Shown in pieces: positions 1 through 6,143 of a DNA stretch of 6,562 nt. This stretch comes from Methylococcaceae bacterium NSP1-1 (GTDB taxonomy: Bacteria > Pseudomonadota > Gammaproteobacteria > Methylococcales > Methylomonadaceae): the NCBI GenBank assembly GCA_002256465.1, contig NQJG01000062.1:1-6562 (forward strand), read 5' to 3'. Below the pieces are notes generated by a model. It was not told the DNA's origin, did no database searches, and was given only the letters and a program-made list of their open reading frames with translations. A program made the position numbers and the translations under genes. Each line of letters starts with the position of its first letter. The first letter of the stretch is position 1.

Positions 1-1146
1 GTAGAAAAAACAGAACTTTTCAAGCGCTCAATTGGTGAAGTGACCGATATAGTCGAAAAAGAAATGTACACCTTTGATGATCGCAACGGAGATTCCTTAA
101 CCTTGCGTCCGGAAGGTACGGCAGGCTGTCTTAGGGCTTGTCTGGAACATGGCCTGTTACATAATCAGGTGCACAGGTTATGGTATTACGGCCCCATGTA
201 TCGCCATGAACGCCCACAAAAGGGACGTTATCGACAGTTTTTTCAATTGGGTGTTGAAACTTATGGCATGTCCGGGCCTGATATCGACGCTGAATTGATT
301 TTGATAATGGATCGCTTATGGAAAAAGCTGGGTATTCGCGATAAAGTTCGCCTGCAGTTGAATTCCTTGGGCACAATTGCTGAACGACTGGTTTACCGGG
401 AAACTTTAGTCAGCTATTTTCAGGAACACCTTGATGAGTTGGATGAAGACAGTTTGCGTCGGCTGGAGACTAATCCCTTGCGGATTCTGGACACCAAAAA
501 CCCGGGCATGCAGCAAGTTGTCGCCAATGCGCCAGAATTAATGGCCTATCTGGGTGATGAAAGCTTAAAACATTTTAATGTATTAACTGCAACATTAAAT
601 GATCTGGGTATCAGTTACGAAATTAACTCCAGATTAGTGCGTGGACTGGATTATTACAGCAAGACTGTTTTTGAATGGGTAACTGATGAACTGGGTTCAC
701 AGGGCACTGTATGCGCGGGCGGACGTTACGATAGCCTGATAGAGCAGTTGGGTGGCAAACCCAATTTTGCCGTGGGTTTTGCAATGGGCATTGAGCGCTT
801 ATTGGCTTTGATAGAAACGTTGGGTAATGTGCCGGTTACAAGATCCGTTGACGTTTATATGATCCGTGTCGGTGAAACAGCTGAACGGGAAGGCTTGCGT
901 TTGGCTGAAACTATCAGAAATGAAGCTCCCGGATTGAAGTTGCAAGTAAATTGTGGCGGTGGCAGTTTTAAAAGTCAGTTTAAAAAAGCCGACAAATCAG
1001 GCGCTGAATATGCCATTATTTTAGGCGATGATGAAGTCAGTCGTGGAGAGGTCAGCCTTAAATCATTGCGTAGTGAGCAGGAACAACAAACGCTATCTCA
1101 GCAGCAAACCATTGCCTTTTTGCAAGGGCTTAGTAGGTCGGATTAG
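1..1146 (+). CDS. hisS: Histidyl-tRNA synthetase, 3' portion (5' end outside window)
   Basis: Class II aminoacyl-tRNA synthetase that activates histidine with ATP and charges tRNA-His in the cytoplasm. The frame is open from base 1 and gives 381 visible residues; against E. coli HisRS (424 residues) about 45 N-terminal residues, including most of motif 1, are missing because the window starts inside the gene. An internal GTG at base 40 is not the start: [10 protein letters not shown] upstream of and across it is typical HisRS sequence. Counted from the first visible residue, TLRPEGT is at 34-40, the motif 2 loop [14 protein letters not shown] at 67-80, the histidine-specific LVRGLDYY at 212-219, AGGRYD near 239-244 and motif 3 GFAMGIER at 259-266. 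From about 283 the C-terminal anticodon-binding domain follows, with [14 protein letters not shown]. In E. coli the neighbour upstream is ispG and downstream yfgM; the downstream part agrees here. The last residues, SRSD, and the stop are encoded by a repeat-like string (see findings). Confidence 0.98.
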   Translation, partial: VEKTELFKRSIGEVTDIVEKEMYTFDDRNGDSLTLRPEGTAGCLRACLEHGLLHNQVHRLWYYGPMYRHERPQKGRYRQFFQLGVETYGMSGPDIDAELILIMDRLWKKLGIRDKVRLQLNSLGTIAERLVYRETLVSYFQEHLDELDEDSLRRLETNPLRILDTKNPGMQQVVANAPELMAYLGDESLKHFNVLTATLNDLGISYEINSRLVRGLDYYSKTVFEWVTDELGSQGTVCAGGRYDSLIEQLGGKPNFAVGFAMGIERLLALIETLGNVPVTRSVDVYMIRVGETAEREGLRLAETIRNEAPGLKLQVNCGGGSFKSQFKKADKSGAEYAIILGDDEVSRGEVSLKSLRSEQEQQTLSQQQTIAFLQGLSRSD

Positions 1147-1184
1147 ACAACTCGCAATAAATAAAATACCTGGTTATTAAATAC

Positions 1185-1281
1185 AATGGAACGCAGAAGA
1201 CGCAGATGAGTATGATAAACACAGATAAATCATGAAAAATCTTAGGTTAATCATAATAATCAGCGTCATCAGCGTTCTATT
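1185..1281. repeat. MITE-like inverted-repeat element between hisS and yfgM
   Basis: A 97-bp non-coding element bounded by 23-nt terminal inverted repeats, 1185-1207 and 1259-1281, which match at 19 of 23 positions when one is reverse-complemented. Each arm also contains a short internal direct repeat (gaCGCAGA type on the left, CAGCGT repeated on the right), and a degenerate copy (acacagata) continues inward near 1220. The core is AT-rich with no open frame. Repeats built on aacgcaga/gacgcagat are, from memory, common in several proteobacterial genomes; that is recollection and not a search. No clear target-site duplication is visible. If transcribed, the arms could form an imperfect hairpin after hisS. 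Confidence 0.65.
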
Positions 1282-1326
1282 CTTGGCTGCTGAGTAGTTA
1301 TAGATGCCTTCGTTGATTAAGCTACA

Positions 1327-1357
1327 TAGACCTGTCTGCCAATCAAGGTCTGCTTTT
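1327..1357 (+). terminator. Weak terminator-like hairpin downstream of hisS
   Basis: AGACCT (1328-1333) pairs with AGGTCT (1346-1351) across a 12-nt loop, with a possible T-G pair just outside, and is followed by gcTTTT (1352-1357). The stem is short, the loop large and the T run only four, so this is a weak candidate. Its position between hisS and yfgM would suit separation of the hisS transcript from the yfgM-bamB-der run. Confidence 0.25.
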
Positions 1358-1434
1358 AGCTCATACGTTTGTTATGTCGCTTAATCAGATCAGGCCTCTA
1401 TACTTATTTTTAAAATACAAACAAGAGAAAGCAA

Positions 1435-2082
1435 GTGGAAATTTACGAAACAGAAGAAGAACGACTCGAAGCATTAAAAAGATGGTGGAAAGAAAACGGT
1501 CAATCGACCATTATGGGGTTAGCCCTTGGTATTGCCCTTGTTTTGGGCTGGAACTACTGGCTAGGTCATAAGAAGGCTCAGGTCGAGCAGGCTTCGGCGT
1601 TATACAGCCAATTAATCCAGGCGATTGGGGCGGACAAAAAGGACAGCGCAGAAAAACTGGCTGAGCGTATACAGGAACAATATCCCAAGACCGAATATGC
1701 TGCCTTCAGTGGTCTTTTACTGGCAAAATTAAAAGCCCAGCAAGGTGATCTGGCTAAAGCACAGGAAATTCTGAAAGGGATAGCCGCTGGATCCAATAAA
1801 GAATTGAGCAATATTGCCAAGATCAGGCAAGTTCGCTTAATGCTGGCTAAAGGTGAATATGAACAGGGATTACAGTTGATTAACGATATCGATCCGGCAA
1901 CATCATCCAGTTTTTCAGGTAATTATGATGAATTAGTGGGCGATTTGTATGTTGCCCTGGATCGTTTGGACCTGGCGCGAAGTTCATATCAAAAAGCATT
2001 GGAAAATGGCTACAGGTCACCGTTATTGCAAATTAAAATTGATGATTTGACTGCACCTGAAAAAGTAGAAATTCAAAAATAA
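1435..2082 (+). CDS. yfgM: YfgM, membrane-anchored periplasmic TPR-like protein (ancillary SecYEG translocon subunit family)
   Basis: In E. coli YfgM is an inner-membrane protein with its bulk in the periplasm; it associates with SecYEG and the chaperone PpiD and helps newly exported proteins. Here 215 residues (E. coli about 206) begin MEIYETEEE, very close to the E. coli start, which fixes the GTG at 1435; AAGAGA at 1423-1428 is a suitable ribosome-binding site. A charged cytoplasmic N-terminus with RWWKENG (16-22) is followed by one membrane helix at about 25-43 (IMGLALGIALVLGWNYWLG), then a helical repeat domain of TPR type (for example LAKAQEILKGIAAG and LARSSYQKALENGY). The C-terminal LLQIKIDDL matches the E. 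coli ending MQMKINNL. A TATACT -10-like hexamer lies at 1399-1404 but has no convincing -35, so I did not call a promoter. It overlaps bamB by one base (TAATG), which suggests translational coupling. Confidence 0.95.
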   Translation: MEIYETEEERLEALKRWWKENGQSTIMGLALGIALVLGWNYWLGHKKAQVEQASALYSQLIQAIGADKKDSAEKLAERIQEQYPKTEYAAFSGLLLAKLKAQQGDLAKAQEILKGIAAGSNKELSNIAKIRQVRLMLAKGEYEQGLQLINDIDPATSSSFSGNYDELVGDLYVALDRLDLARSSYQKALENGYRSPLLQIKIDDLTAPEKVEIQK

Positions 2083-3275
2083 TGCGCCTGATTACGCTTT
2101 TATTGCTTTGTTTAGCTTTGGCAGGTTGCGCTGCATATGACGCTGTTAGCGAAGGCGTGTCCGGTATTTCCGATTACTTTCTTGGTGGCGAGGATAATTC
2201 TGATCCCCCGGCTTTATTGGTTGAGTATACCCCTGAAATAAAAATCGAAGAGCTTTGGCAGGAAACCGTCGGTGATGGAGCTGACGAGCAATCTTTAAAA
2301 CTGGTTCCAGCAATCGGCTTTGGCAAAATACTGGCTGCAGATAGGGGGGGGTTGGTTGAGGCCAGGGATTTGAGCACGGGGCGCCTGATTTGGGAGGCTG
2401 AGACAGAGGTTCATTTTTCCGCCGGCCCTGGTCTGGGAGCTGGAACCGTCATTTTGGGTTCCAGGGACGCTGAAGTCGTGGCCTTGAATAGTGAAAACGG
2501 TGAGGTGCTTTGGAAGTCCCAGGTATCCAGCGAAGTGCTTTCCGTACCGGTTATTGCCCATGGCACCGTAATTGTTCGCACTACTGATGGCGCTGTTATT
2601 GCTCTTAATGAAAAGACGGGTGCCAAGCTGTGGAGCTATGAGCATAATGCGCCGGCTTTAAGTGTGCGAGGGATCGGCGCTCCTCTAATTATTGAGGATA
2701 ATGTGATCGAGGGCTACGATAACGGCAAGTTAATGGCATTGCGTTTAGCGGATGGCAAATATGTTTGGGAAACCAGTATCGCCATTCCAAAAGGACGTTC
2801 TGAAGTTGAAAGGCTGGTGGATCTTGATGTTGACCCGATAGAAGTGGCAGGCGTGATTTATATTGCCAGTTATCACGGTGGAGCTGCAGCTGTTTCTGAA
2901 CTGGATGGTGATGTGTTGTGGCGTAACGAAGCTATTTCTTCCTATACCGGCTTGAGCAATGATTTTCGGTACCTGTATTTATCGGATTCTACCGATGATG
3001 TTTGGCAATTGGATCAGCGCAGTGGAGCGTCGTTGTGGAAACAAACGGAATTGCATCAAAGAAAACTGACAGCTCCGGCTGTCTATGGAAGTTATGTTGT
3101 GGTAGGCGACTTTGAGGGTTATGTACATTGGTTGTCTACAACTGATGGCAGACAGCTTGGTCGTATTAAGGTTGCGGATAGTGCAATCGATGCCAAGCCT
3201 ATCGTGGTAGATAATACCGTTTATGTTTATGCAAAAGACGGCACGCTTGCCGCTTTACAAGCCCGGTTACCTTAA
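2082..3275 (+). CDS. bamB: BamB, outer-membrane assembly lipoprotein (beta-propeller)
   Basis: BamB is a lipoprotein of the BAM complex; it binds BamA and aids folding of beta-barrel proteins into the outer membrane. The 397 residues (E. coli 392) start with a lipoprotein signal peptide ending in the lipobox LAGC, so Cys16 should be lipidated; Ala17 at +2 agrees with sorting to the outer membrane. The rest is an eight-bladed propeller of PQQ-like repeats; blade motifs recur as STGRLIWE (98-105), ENGEVLWK (138-145), KTGAKLWS (178-185), ADGKYVWE (223-230), LDGDVLW (274-280), RSGASLWK (313-320) and a last [10 protein letters not shown] (384-393). Residues reported for BamA contact in E. coli (Leu, Leu, Arg and two Asp) appear conserved in type as Leu193, Val195, Arg196 and Asp247, Asp249. 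The ATG overlaps the yfgM stop and der starts 4 nt after its stop, so the three genes are probably one transcription unit. A run of eight G lies at 2344-2351. Confidence 0.97.
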   Translation: MRLITLLLLCLALAGCAAYDAVSEGVSGISDYFLGGEDNSDPPALLVEYTPEIKIEELWQETVGDGADEQSLKLVPAIGFGKILAADRGGLVEARDLSTGRLIWEAETEVHFSAGPGLGAGTVILGSRDAEVVALNSENGEVLWKSQVSSEVLSVPVIAHGTVIVRTTDGAVIALNEKTGAKLWSYEHNAPALSVRGIGAPLIIEDNVIEGYDNGKLMALRLADGKYVWETSIAIPKGRSEVERLVDLDVDPIEVAGVIYIASYHGGAAAVSELDGDVLWRNEAISSYTGLSNDFRYLYLSDSTDDVWQLDQRSGASLWKQTELHQRKLTAPAVYGSYVVVGDFEGYVHWLSTTDGRQLGRIKVADSAIDAKPIVVDNTVYVYAKDGTLAALQARLP

Positions 3276-3279
3276 CACT

Positions 3280-4674
3280 ATGTTACCTGTAATAGCCCTG
3301 GTAGGGCGGCCTAATGTTGGCAAGTCCACATTATTTAATTATTTAACCAAGAGCCGTGAAGCCCTGGTCGCGGATTTCCCCGGTTTAACCAGAGACCGGC
3401 AATATGGCCGTGTGAAACACGGCGATCGTGCTTGCCTGGTTGTCGATACCGGCGGTATTGCCGATGATGCCGAAGGCATAGAAAGCTTTGCCAGAAAACA
3501 GGTACAAATTGCTTTGGAAGAAGCTGACGTCGTGTTATTTATGGTTGACGCACGCGAAGGACTCAGCGCTTCAGATAAAGTCATAGCCGATACCTTGAGG
3601 AAGCTGGATAAACCGGTCGTATTGGTAACAAACAAGGTTGATGGTATTGATGCCACCCTAGCGGCTTCAGATTTCTATTCACTGGCTTTGGGTGAGCCTG
3701 TGCAAATCGCAGCCTCACACGGCAGAGGGATACCGGAATTACTGGAAAGAGTAAACCGGCTATTGCCACCTGAAAGTGAAGAAATTGTTGAGGATACCCA
3801 CAAAGGTATTGGTATCGCTGTAGTTGGACGGCCTAATGTCGGTAAATCGACCCTGGTTAATCGGCTGCTCGGTGAAGAAAGGGTTATTGTGTTCGATGAA
3901 CCCGGTACTACACGCGATAGCATTTATATTCCTTTTGAGCGCAATGGCAAGCAGTTTACGCTGATTGATACGGCAGGAATGCGCCGCCGCTCCCGAGTTT
4001 CAGAGACCATTGAGAAATTCAGTGTTATTAAATCGTTGCAAGCGATTGAAAAAGCAAATGTCGTTATTTATTTGATTGATGCCCGTGAAGGTATTACTGA
4101 TCAGGATGCTCATTTACTGGGTCTGGTGTTGGAAGCGGGGAGGGCGTTGATTATTGGCCTCAATAAATGGGATGGTCTGAATACAGAGCAAAAAGAAACC
4201 ATTAAACGGCAACTCGATGTAAAATTGTCCTTTCTTGATTTTGCTGAAAAACATCCCATTTCCGCGCTGCATGGCAGCGGTGTTGGCAAATTGTTTGATG
4301 TTGTACATAAACTGTATGATTCAGCGATGCTTGATATGTCAACACCTGTTCTGACCAGAATCCTGAAAGAAGCTACCGACGCACATCAACCACCGATTGT
4401 GAACACGCGTCGAATCAAACTAAAATACGCACATCAGGGCGGGCGAAATCCACCCATTGTCGTGATTCACGGCGTACAAACGGATGCCTTGCCGACTTCA
4501 TACAAACGTTATTTAATGAATTATTTCCGTGACAAACTAAAGTTGTCAGGAACGCCGATACGCCTGGAATTTAAATCACCCGTCAATCCTTTTCACGGTC
4601 AAAAAAAGAAGCTGACCGAATGGCAAGTACAAAAGCGTCAACGCTTGATGAAGCGTGTAAAAAGTAAGAAATAA
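3280..4674 (+). CDS. der: Der (EngA), double-domain GTPase for 50S ribosome assembly
   Basis: Essential GTPase with two tandem G domains, needed for maturation of the large ribosomal subunit. I place the start at ATG 3280, four bases after the bamB stop; the open frame runs further upstream inside bamB (ATG 3223), but [16 protein letters not shown] is the standard Der N-terminus. This gives 464 residues, within the family range (E. coli 490). G domain 1: G1 GRPNVGKS at 9-16, G3 DTGG at 56-59, G4 NKVD at 118-121, G5-like ASHG at 145-148. An acidic linker ([10 protein letters not shown], 163-172) leads to G domain 2: G1 at 183-190, G3 DTAG at 230-233, G4 NKWD at 295-298, SALHG at 328-332. A KH-like RNA-binding domain follows from about 350 to 437 ([19 protein letters not shown] at 374-392), then a strongly basic tail of about 25 residues. 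No Shine-Dalgarno sequence stands out, so expression probably depends on coupling to bamB. Confidence 0.98.
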   Translation: MLPVIALVGRPNVGKSTLFNYLTKSREALVADFPGLTRDRQYGRVKHGDRACLVVDTGGIADDAEGIESFARKQVQIALEEADVVLFMVDAREGLSASDKVIADTLRKLDKPVVLVTNKVDGIDATLAASDFYSLALGEPVQIAASHGRGIPELLERVNRLLPPESEEIVEDTHKGIGIAVVGRPNVGKSTLVNRLLGEERVIVFDEPGTTRDSIYIPFERNGKQFTLIDTAGMRRRSRVSETIEKFSVIKSLQAIEKANVVIYLIDAREGITDQDAHLLGLVLEAGRALIIGLNKWDGLNTEQKETIKRQLDVKLSFLDFAEKHPISALHGSGVGKLFDVVHKLYDSAMLDMSTPVLTRILKEATDAHQPPIVNTRRIKLKYAHQGGRNPPIVVIHGVQTDALPTSYKRYLMNYFRDKLKLSGTPIRLEFKSPVNPFHGQKKKLTEWQVQKRQRLMKRVKSKK

Positions 4675-4773
4675 AAAAAGTACAACTCGCATGCTTAAGA
4701 TTGCGAGGCTGCAGGAATACCGCCAAATTAAGCCCCTTCTTCTCGCGGCAAAGTTATCTACACAAGTGAGTGC

Positions 4774-4866
4774 GCCTTCTCCCTTTAGGGAGAAGGCTAG
4801 GATGAGGTGGGGATATAACCGATTGATTTTATTGTCCTCACCCCAACCCTCTCCAGCAGGAGAGGG
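4774..4866. repeat. Double-hairpin palindromic element between der and tpx
   Basis: A 93-bp non-coding element made of two hairpins in mirror arrangement. The left one pairs gccttctccct (4774-4784) with agggagaaggc (4787-4797): 11 bp with a 2-nt loop. The right one pairs ccctctcc (4847-4854) with ggagaggg (4859-4866): 8 bp with a 4-nt loop. In addition 4789-4807 and 4836-4854 are inverted repeats of each other, 15 of 19 positions matching and all four differences being transitions. The sequence can therefore fold either as two local hairpins or as one long stem. The cctcaccccaaccctctcc style of repeat is familiar from many proteobacterial genomes (recollection only). No T run follows either hairpin, so a classical terminator is unlikely, though it may still shape der or tpx transcript ends. 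Confidence 0.7.
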
Positions 4867-4915
4867 AACCTTTCACTGTTGCAACCTGTTGTTTTTACTA
4901 TCCAGAAAAGTTGTG

Positions 4916-4957
4916 TAACCTATAACCTTTCGTCCTTAACCTTTAATCTTTAACCAG
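4916..4957 (+). repeat. Degenerate heptanucleotide tandem repeat (consensus TAACCTT) before tpx
   Basis: Six consecutive 7-nt units read taaccta, taacctt, tcgtcct, taacctt, taatctt, taaccag, with exact TAACC at 4916, 4923, 4937 and 4951. The last unit carries the AGG that serves as the only ribosome-binding-site candidate for tpx (4956-4958, seven bases before the ATG). The repeat also contains TATAAC (4921-4926), the best -10-like hexamer upstream of tpx, though without a matching -35. Copy number changes would thus alter the leader of tpx. Confidence 0.55.
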
Positions 4958-4965
4958 GCGTTTTT

Positions 4966-5460
4966 ATGGCAACTATTTCATTTCAAGGCAAACCACTTCA
5001 TACATCCGGCGAATTACCTGCAGTGGGTAGCAAAGCCCCCGATTTTTCTTTGGTAAACGGTAAACTAGCGGATGTGACTCTGGCAACTTACGCAGGGAAA
5101 AAGAAAGTACTCAATATTGTACCCAGTTTGGATACGCCTACTTGCGCCACTTCAACACGCGTATTCAACGAGAAGGCATCACATTTGTATAACACTGTTG
5201 TATTGGTTATTTCTGCTGATCTGCCGTTTGCACAATGCCGGTTTTGCGAAGTAGAAGCCTTAAAACATGTGATTCCTTTATCAACTTTCCGCTCAAATTT
5301 TGCTGATGATTACGGAGTAAAGCTGGTTGATACCTTTCTTGCCGGATTAACCGCTCGAGCAGTCGTTATTATTGATGAGCATGACAACGTTGTTTATACG
5401 CAATTGGTGAGTGAACTCGCCAACGAACCGGATTACGAAAGCGCGTTGGCAGCGTTGTAG
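4966..5460 (+). CDS. tpx: Thiol peroxidase, atypical 2-Cys peroxiredoxin
   Basis: Tpx reduces hydrogen and organic peroxides, with thioredoxin as electron donor; in E. coli it is periplasm-associated or cytoplasmic and has no classical signal peptide, and none is seen here. The 164 residues (E. coli 168) align along the whole length: [39 protein letters not shown] with the peroxidatic Cys60, then SADLPFAQ (83-90) and RFC with the resolving Cys94, then LSTFR and the C-terminal EPDYESAL. Thr57 and Arg131 are the usual active-site companions. A third cysteine, Cys91, sits three residues before the resolving Cys where E. coli has serine, while the non-catalytic E. coli Cys82 is absent (Val81). 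The ATG is set by homology; the ribosome-binding site is a weak AGG inside a heptanucleotide repeat. It stands alone, separated from der by a palindromic element and followed by a transposase remnant on the other strand. Confidence 0.97.
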   Translation: MATISFQGKPLHTSGELPAVGSKAPDFSLVNGKLADVTLATYAGKKKVLNIVPSLDTPTCATSTRVFNEKASHLYNTVVLVISADLPFAQCRFCEVEALKHVIPLSTFRSNFADDYGVKLVDTFLAGLTARAVVIIDEHDNVVYTQLVSELANEPDYESALAAL

Positions 5461-5480
5461 ACATCAATTTGGAGCGGCAA

Positions 5481-5718
5481 CTAAATAACCTGATCGAAAA
5501 AAGTTTTTGTGGTACGGGTATCTTTGAGCAACACATCCGCTATGGCGTCAGCCGATAAGCCATAGCAGCTTAACTTACTCATTTGTTCATATTTTATTTT
5601 TGGTCGTGTAGACGCCATCCTTGGTTATATTGTTATCCAAAAATTGGTAATAAGGACAGTCCCGTCTTGGGCAAAATAATTTTGCCTCGATATTAATTTT
5701 GGTTGGTGCCTGGTTCAT
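5481..5718 (-). pseudogene. Decayed IS1/InsA-like transposase fragment (zinc ribbon plus helix-turn-helix)
   Basis: Two overlapping minus-strand frames look like pieces of one protein. Frame one, 5718 down to 5587 (43 codons plus stop), starts ATG and contains FCPRRDCPYYQFLDNNITKD with a Cys-x4-Cys pair and GVYTTKN, like the first half of the zinc ribbon at the N-terminus of IS1-type transposases. Frame two, 5618 down to 5481 (45 codons plus stop), reads KYEQMSKLSCYGLSADAIAD then VLLKDTRTTKTFFDQVI, a helix-turn-helix pattern like the one that follows the ribbon in InsA-type proteins. The second Cys pair expected between them is missing, the frames differ by +1 in an A-rich stretch (5590-5602), and no catalytic DDE part follows before tpx. 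I infer an internal deletion with frameshift plus 3' truncation. It points toward tpx (convergent). The family call is from motif memory; the two frames themselves are plain in the sequence. Confidence 0.55.
5539..5566. repeat. Perfect 8-bp inverted repeat downstream of tpx
   Basis: GCTATGGC (5539-5546) and GCCATAGC (5559-5566) form a perfect stem with a 12-nt loop, 78 bases after the tpx stop. The nearest T-rich stretch starts about 14 bases further on (atttgttcatattttattttt), so it is at best a poor intrinsic terminator for tpx. It lies inside the helix-turn-helix part of the transposase remnant, where it may be just a by-product of the coding sequence (codons for CYG and DAIA). Confidence 0.3.
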
Positions 5719-5896
5719 GCCATAAGTGCTGCAAAGTTTGGCGCTGCACTATGTCAAAAATCGATAAATATTACCACCTTCATTGATTTGTAGGGATTAT
5801 CCAAAATCATTTTATTCATCTGGATGAACTGGACTTTGGAGGATTCAACTGAGTTTTTAGTTTTATTTCAATAGTTCAAGATGGTCATTTTTCAGC

Positions 5897-5930
5897 TTGT
5901 AACATAACTTTCATTTACGTCTGTTAGCAT
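5897..5930 (+). promoter_or_regulatory. Candidate Pho box with -10 element, upstream of the metallophosphatase gene
   Basis: TTGTAAC-ATAA-CTTTCAT (5897-5914) matches 14 of 18 positions of the E. coli PhoB consensus CTGTCAT-AWAW-CTGTCAY, with the right 7-4-7 layout; the second half-site matches 6 of 7. Exactly 10 bases later comes TAGCAT (5925-5930), 4 of 6 to the -10 consensus, the spacing seen at E. coli phoA-type promoters, where the Pho box replaces the -35. Transcription would start near 5937 and give a leader of about 205 nt before the ATG at 6144. No other gene on the + strand lies between. An extra TGGTCAT at 5882-5888 is out of the 11-bp phase. Function is inferred from similarity only. 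Confidence 0.4.
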
Positions 5931-6143
5931 TCCAATAATGTAAGCCTTTCTTGAGTAGTCTTTTTCCTGGGTGGTGAATGTTGTTCCTTGATCCTCACCG
6001 CTTTTCGGGATGAATTACCCATGATCATGGCCATGCAAAAAACAATTCAATGCCTTGGCGAACCGCGATAACTCAAGAAATAATGTTTAAGCGGGTATCG
6101 ACAAAGCCTCTTATGCTTGTAATACACTATTAAAAGTTTGCTT

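Larger units (their letters stand above)
5461..6143. other. Long intergenic region with mobile-element debris and a candidate regulatory site
   Basis: These 683 bases contain no intact gene that I can support. From the left: the minus-strand transposase remnant (5481-5718); an AT-rich stretch to about 5890 with only short open frames; the Pho-box-like site with its -10 (5897-5930); then about 210 bases forming a possible leader of the metallophosphatase gene. Close to that gene TCGACA (6098-6103) and TAATAC (6120-6125) with a 16-nt gap might be a sigma-70 promoter, but the -10 is poor. No tRNA, known riboswitch, or CRISPR repeat was recognised. Confidence 0.6.

Noticed and set aside
1374..1571. 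65-codon frame across the yfgM start
   Set aside because: It lies in a different frame over the yfgM start region, has basic low-quality composition and no family resemblance; the yfgM frame explains this stretch fully.
3223..3279. Longer der reading frame beginning at ATG 3223 inside bamB
   Set aside because: The 19 extra residues (beginning [10 protein letters not shown]) do not resemble any Der N-terminus, whereas ATG 3280 gives the standard [16 protein letters not shown] start right after the bamB stop.
1147..4691. Ten-base direct repeat acaactcgca just after the hisS stop (1147-1156) and soon after the der stop (4682-4691)
   Set aside because: The positions are curious, but ten-base matches are expected many times by chance in 6.5 kb and the flanks show no further similarity.
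4686..4707. CTCGCA / TGCGAG inverted repeat after der as a terminator
   Set aside because: Only 6 bp of stem with a 10-base loop and no T run behind it.
4691..4918. 75-codon frame between der and tpx
   Set aside because: It runs straight through the double-hairpin repeat (SPFREKARMRWG and SSPQPSPAGEG are just translations of the palindromes), so it is not a believable protein.
5670..5686. Near-perfect palindrome ggcaaaataattttgcc
   Set aside because: An 8-bp arm palindrome with one central base, AT-rich, and located within the zinc-ribbon coding remnant (codons for EAKLFC); no operator-like context.
5754..5783. Minus-strand MKVVIFIDF followed by a stop, resembling the start of NYN-domain proteins
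   Set aside because: Nine residues only, and the frames beyond, with or without a single-base correction, show no NYN continuation.
5892..6014. Open minus-strand stretch of about 40 codons (GEDQGTTFTTQEKDYS region)
   Set aside because: No start codon or ribosome-binding site near the beginning and no recognisable family; too short to support as a gene or a remnant.
6019..6030. Perfect 12-bp palindrome ccatgatcatgg
   Set aside because: A palindrome of this size is expected about once or twice by chance in a window this long, and nothing around it supports a regulator site.
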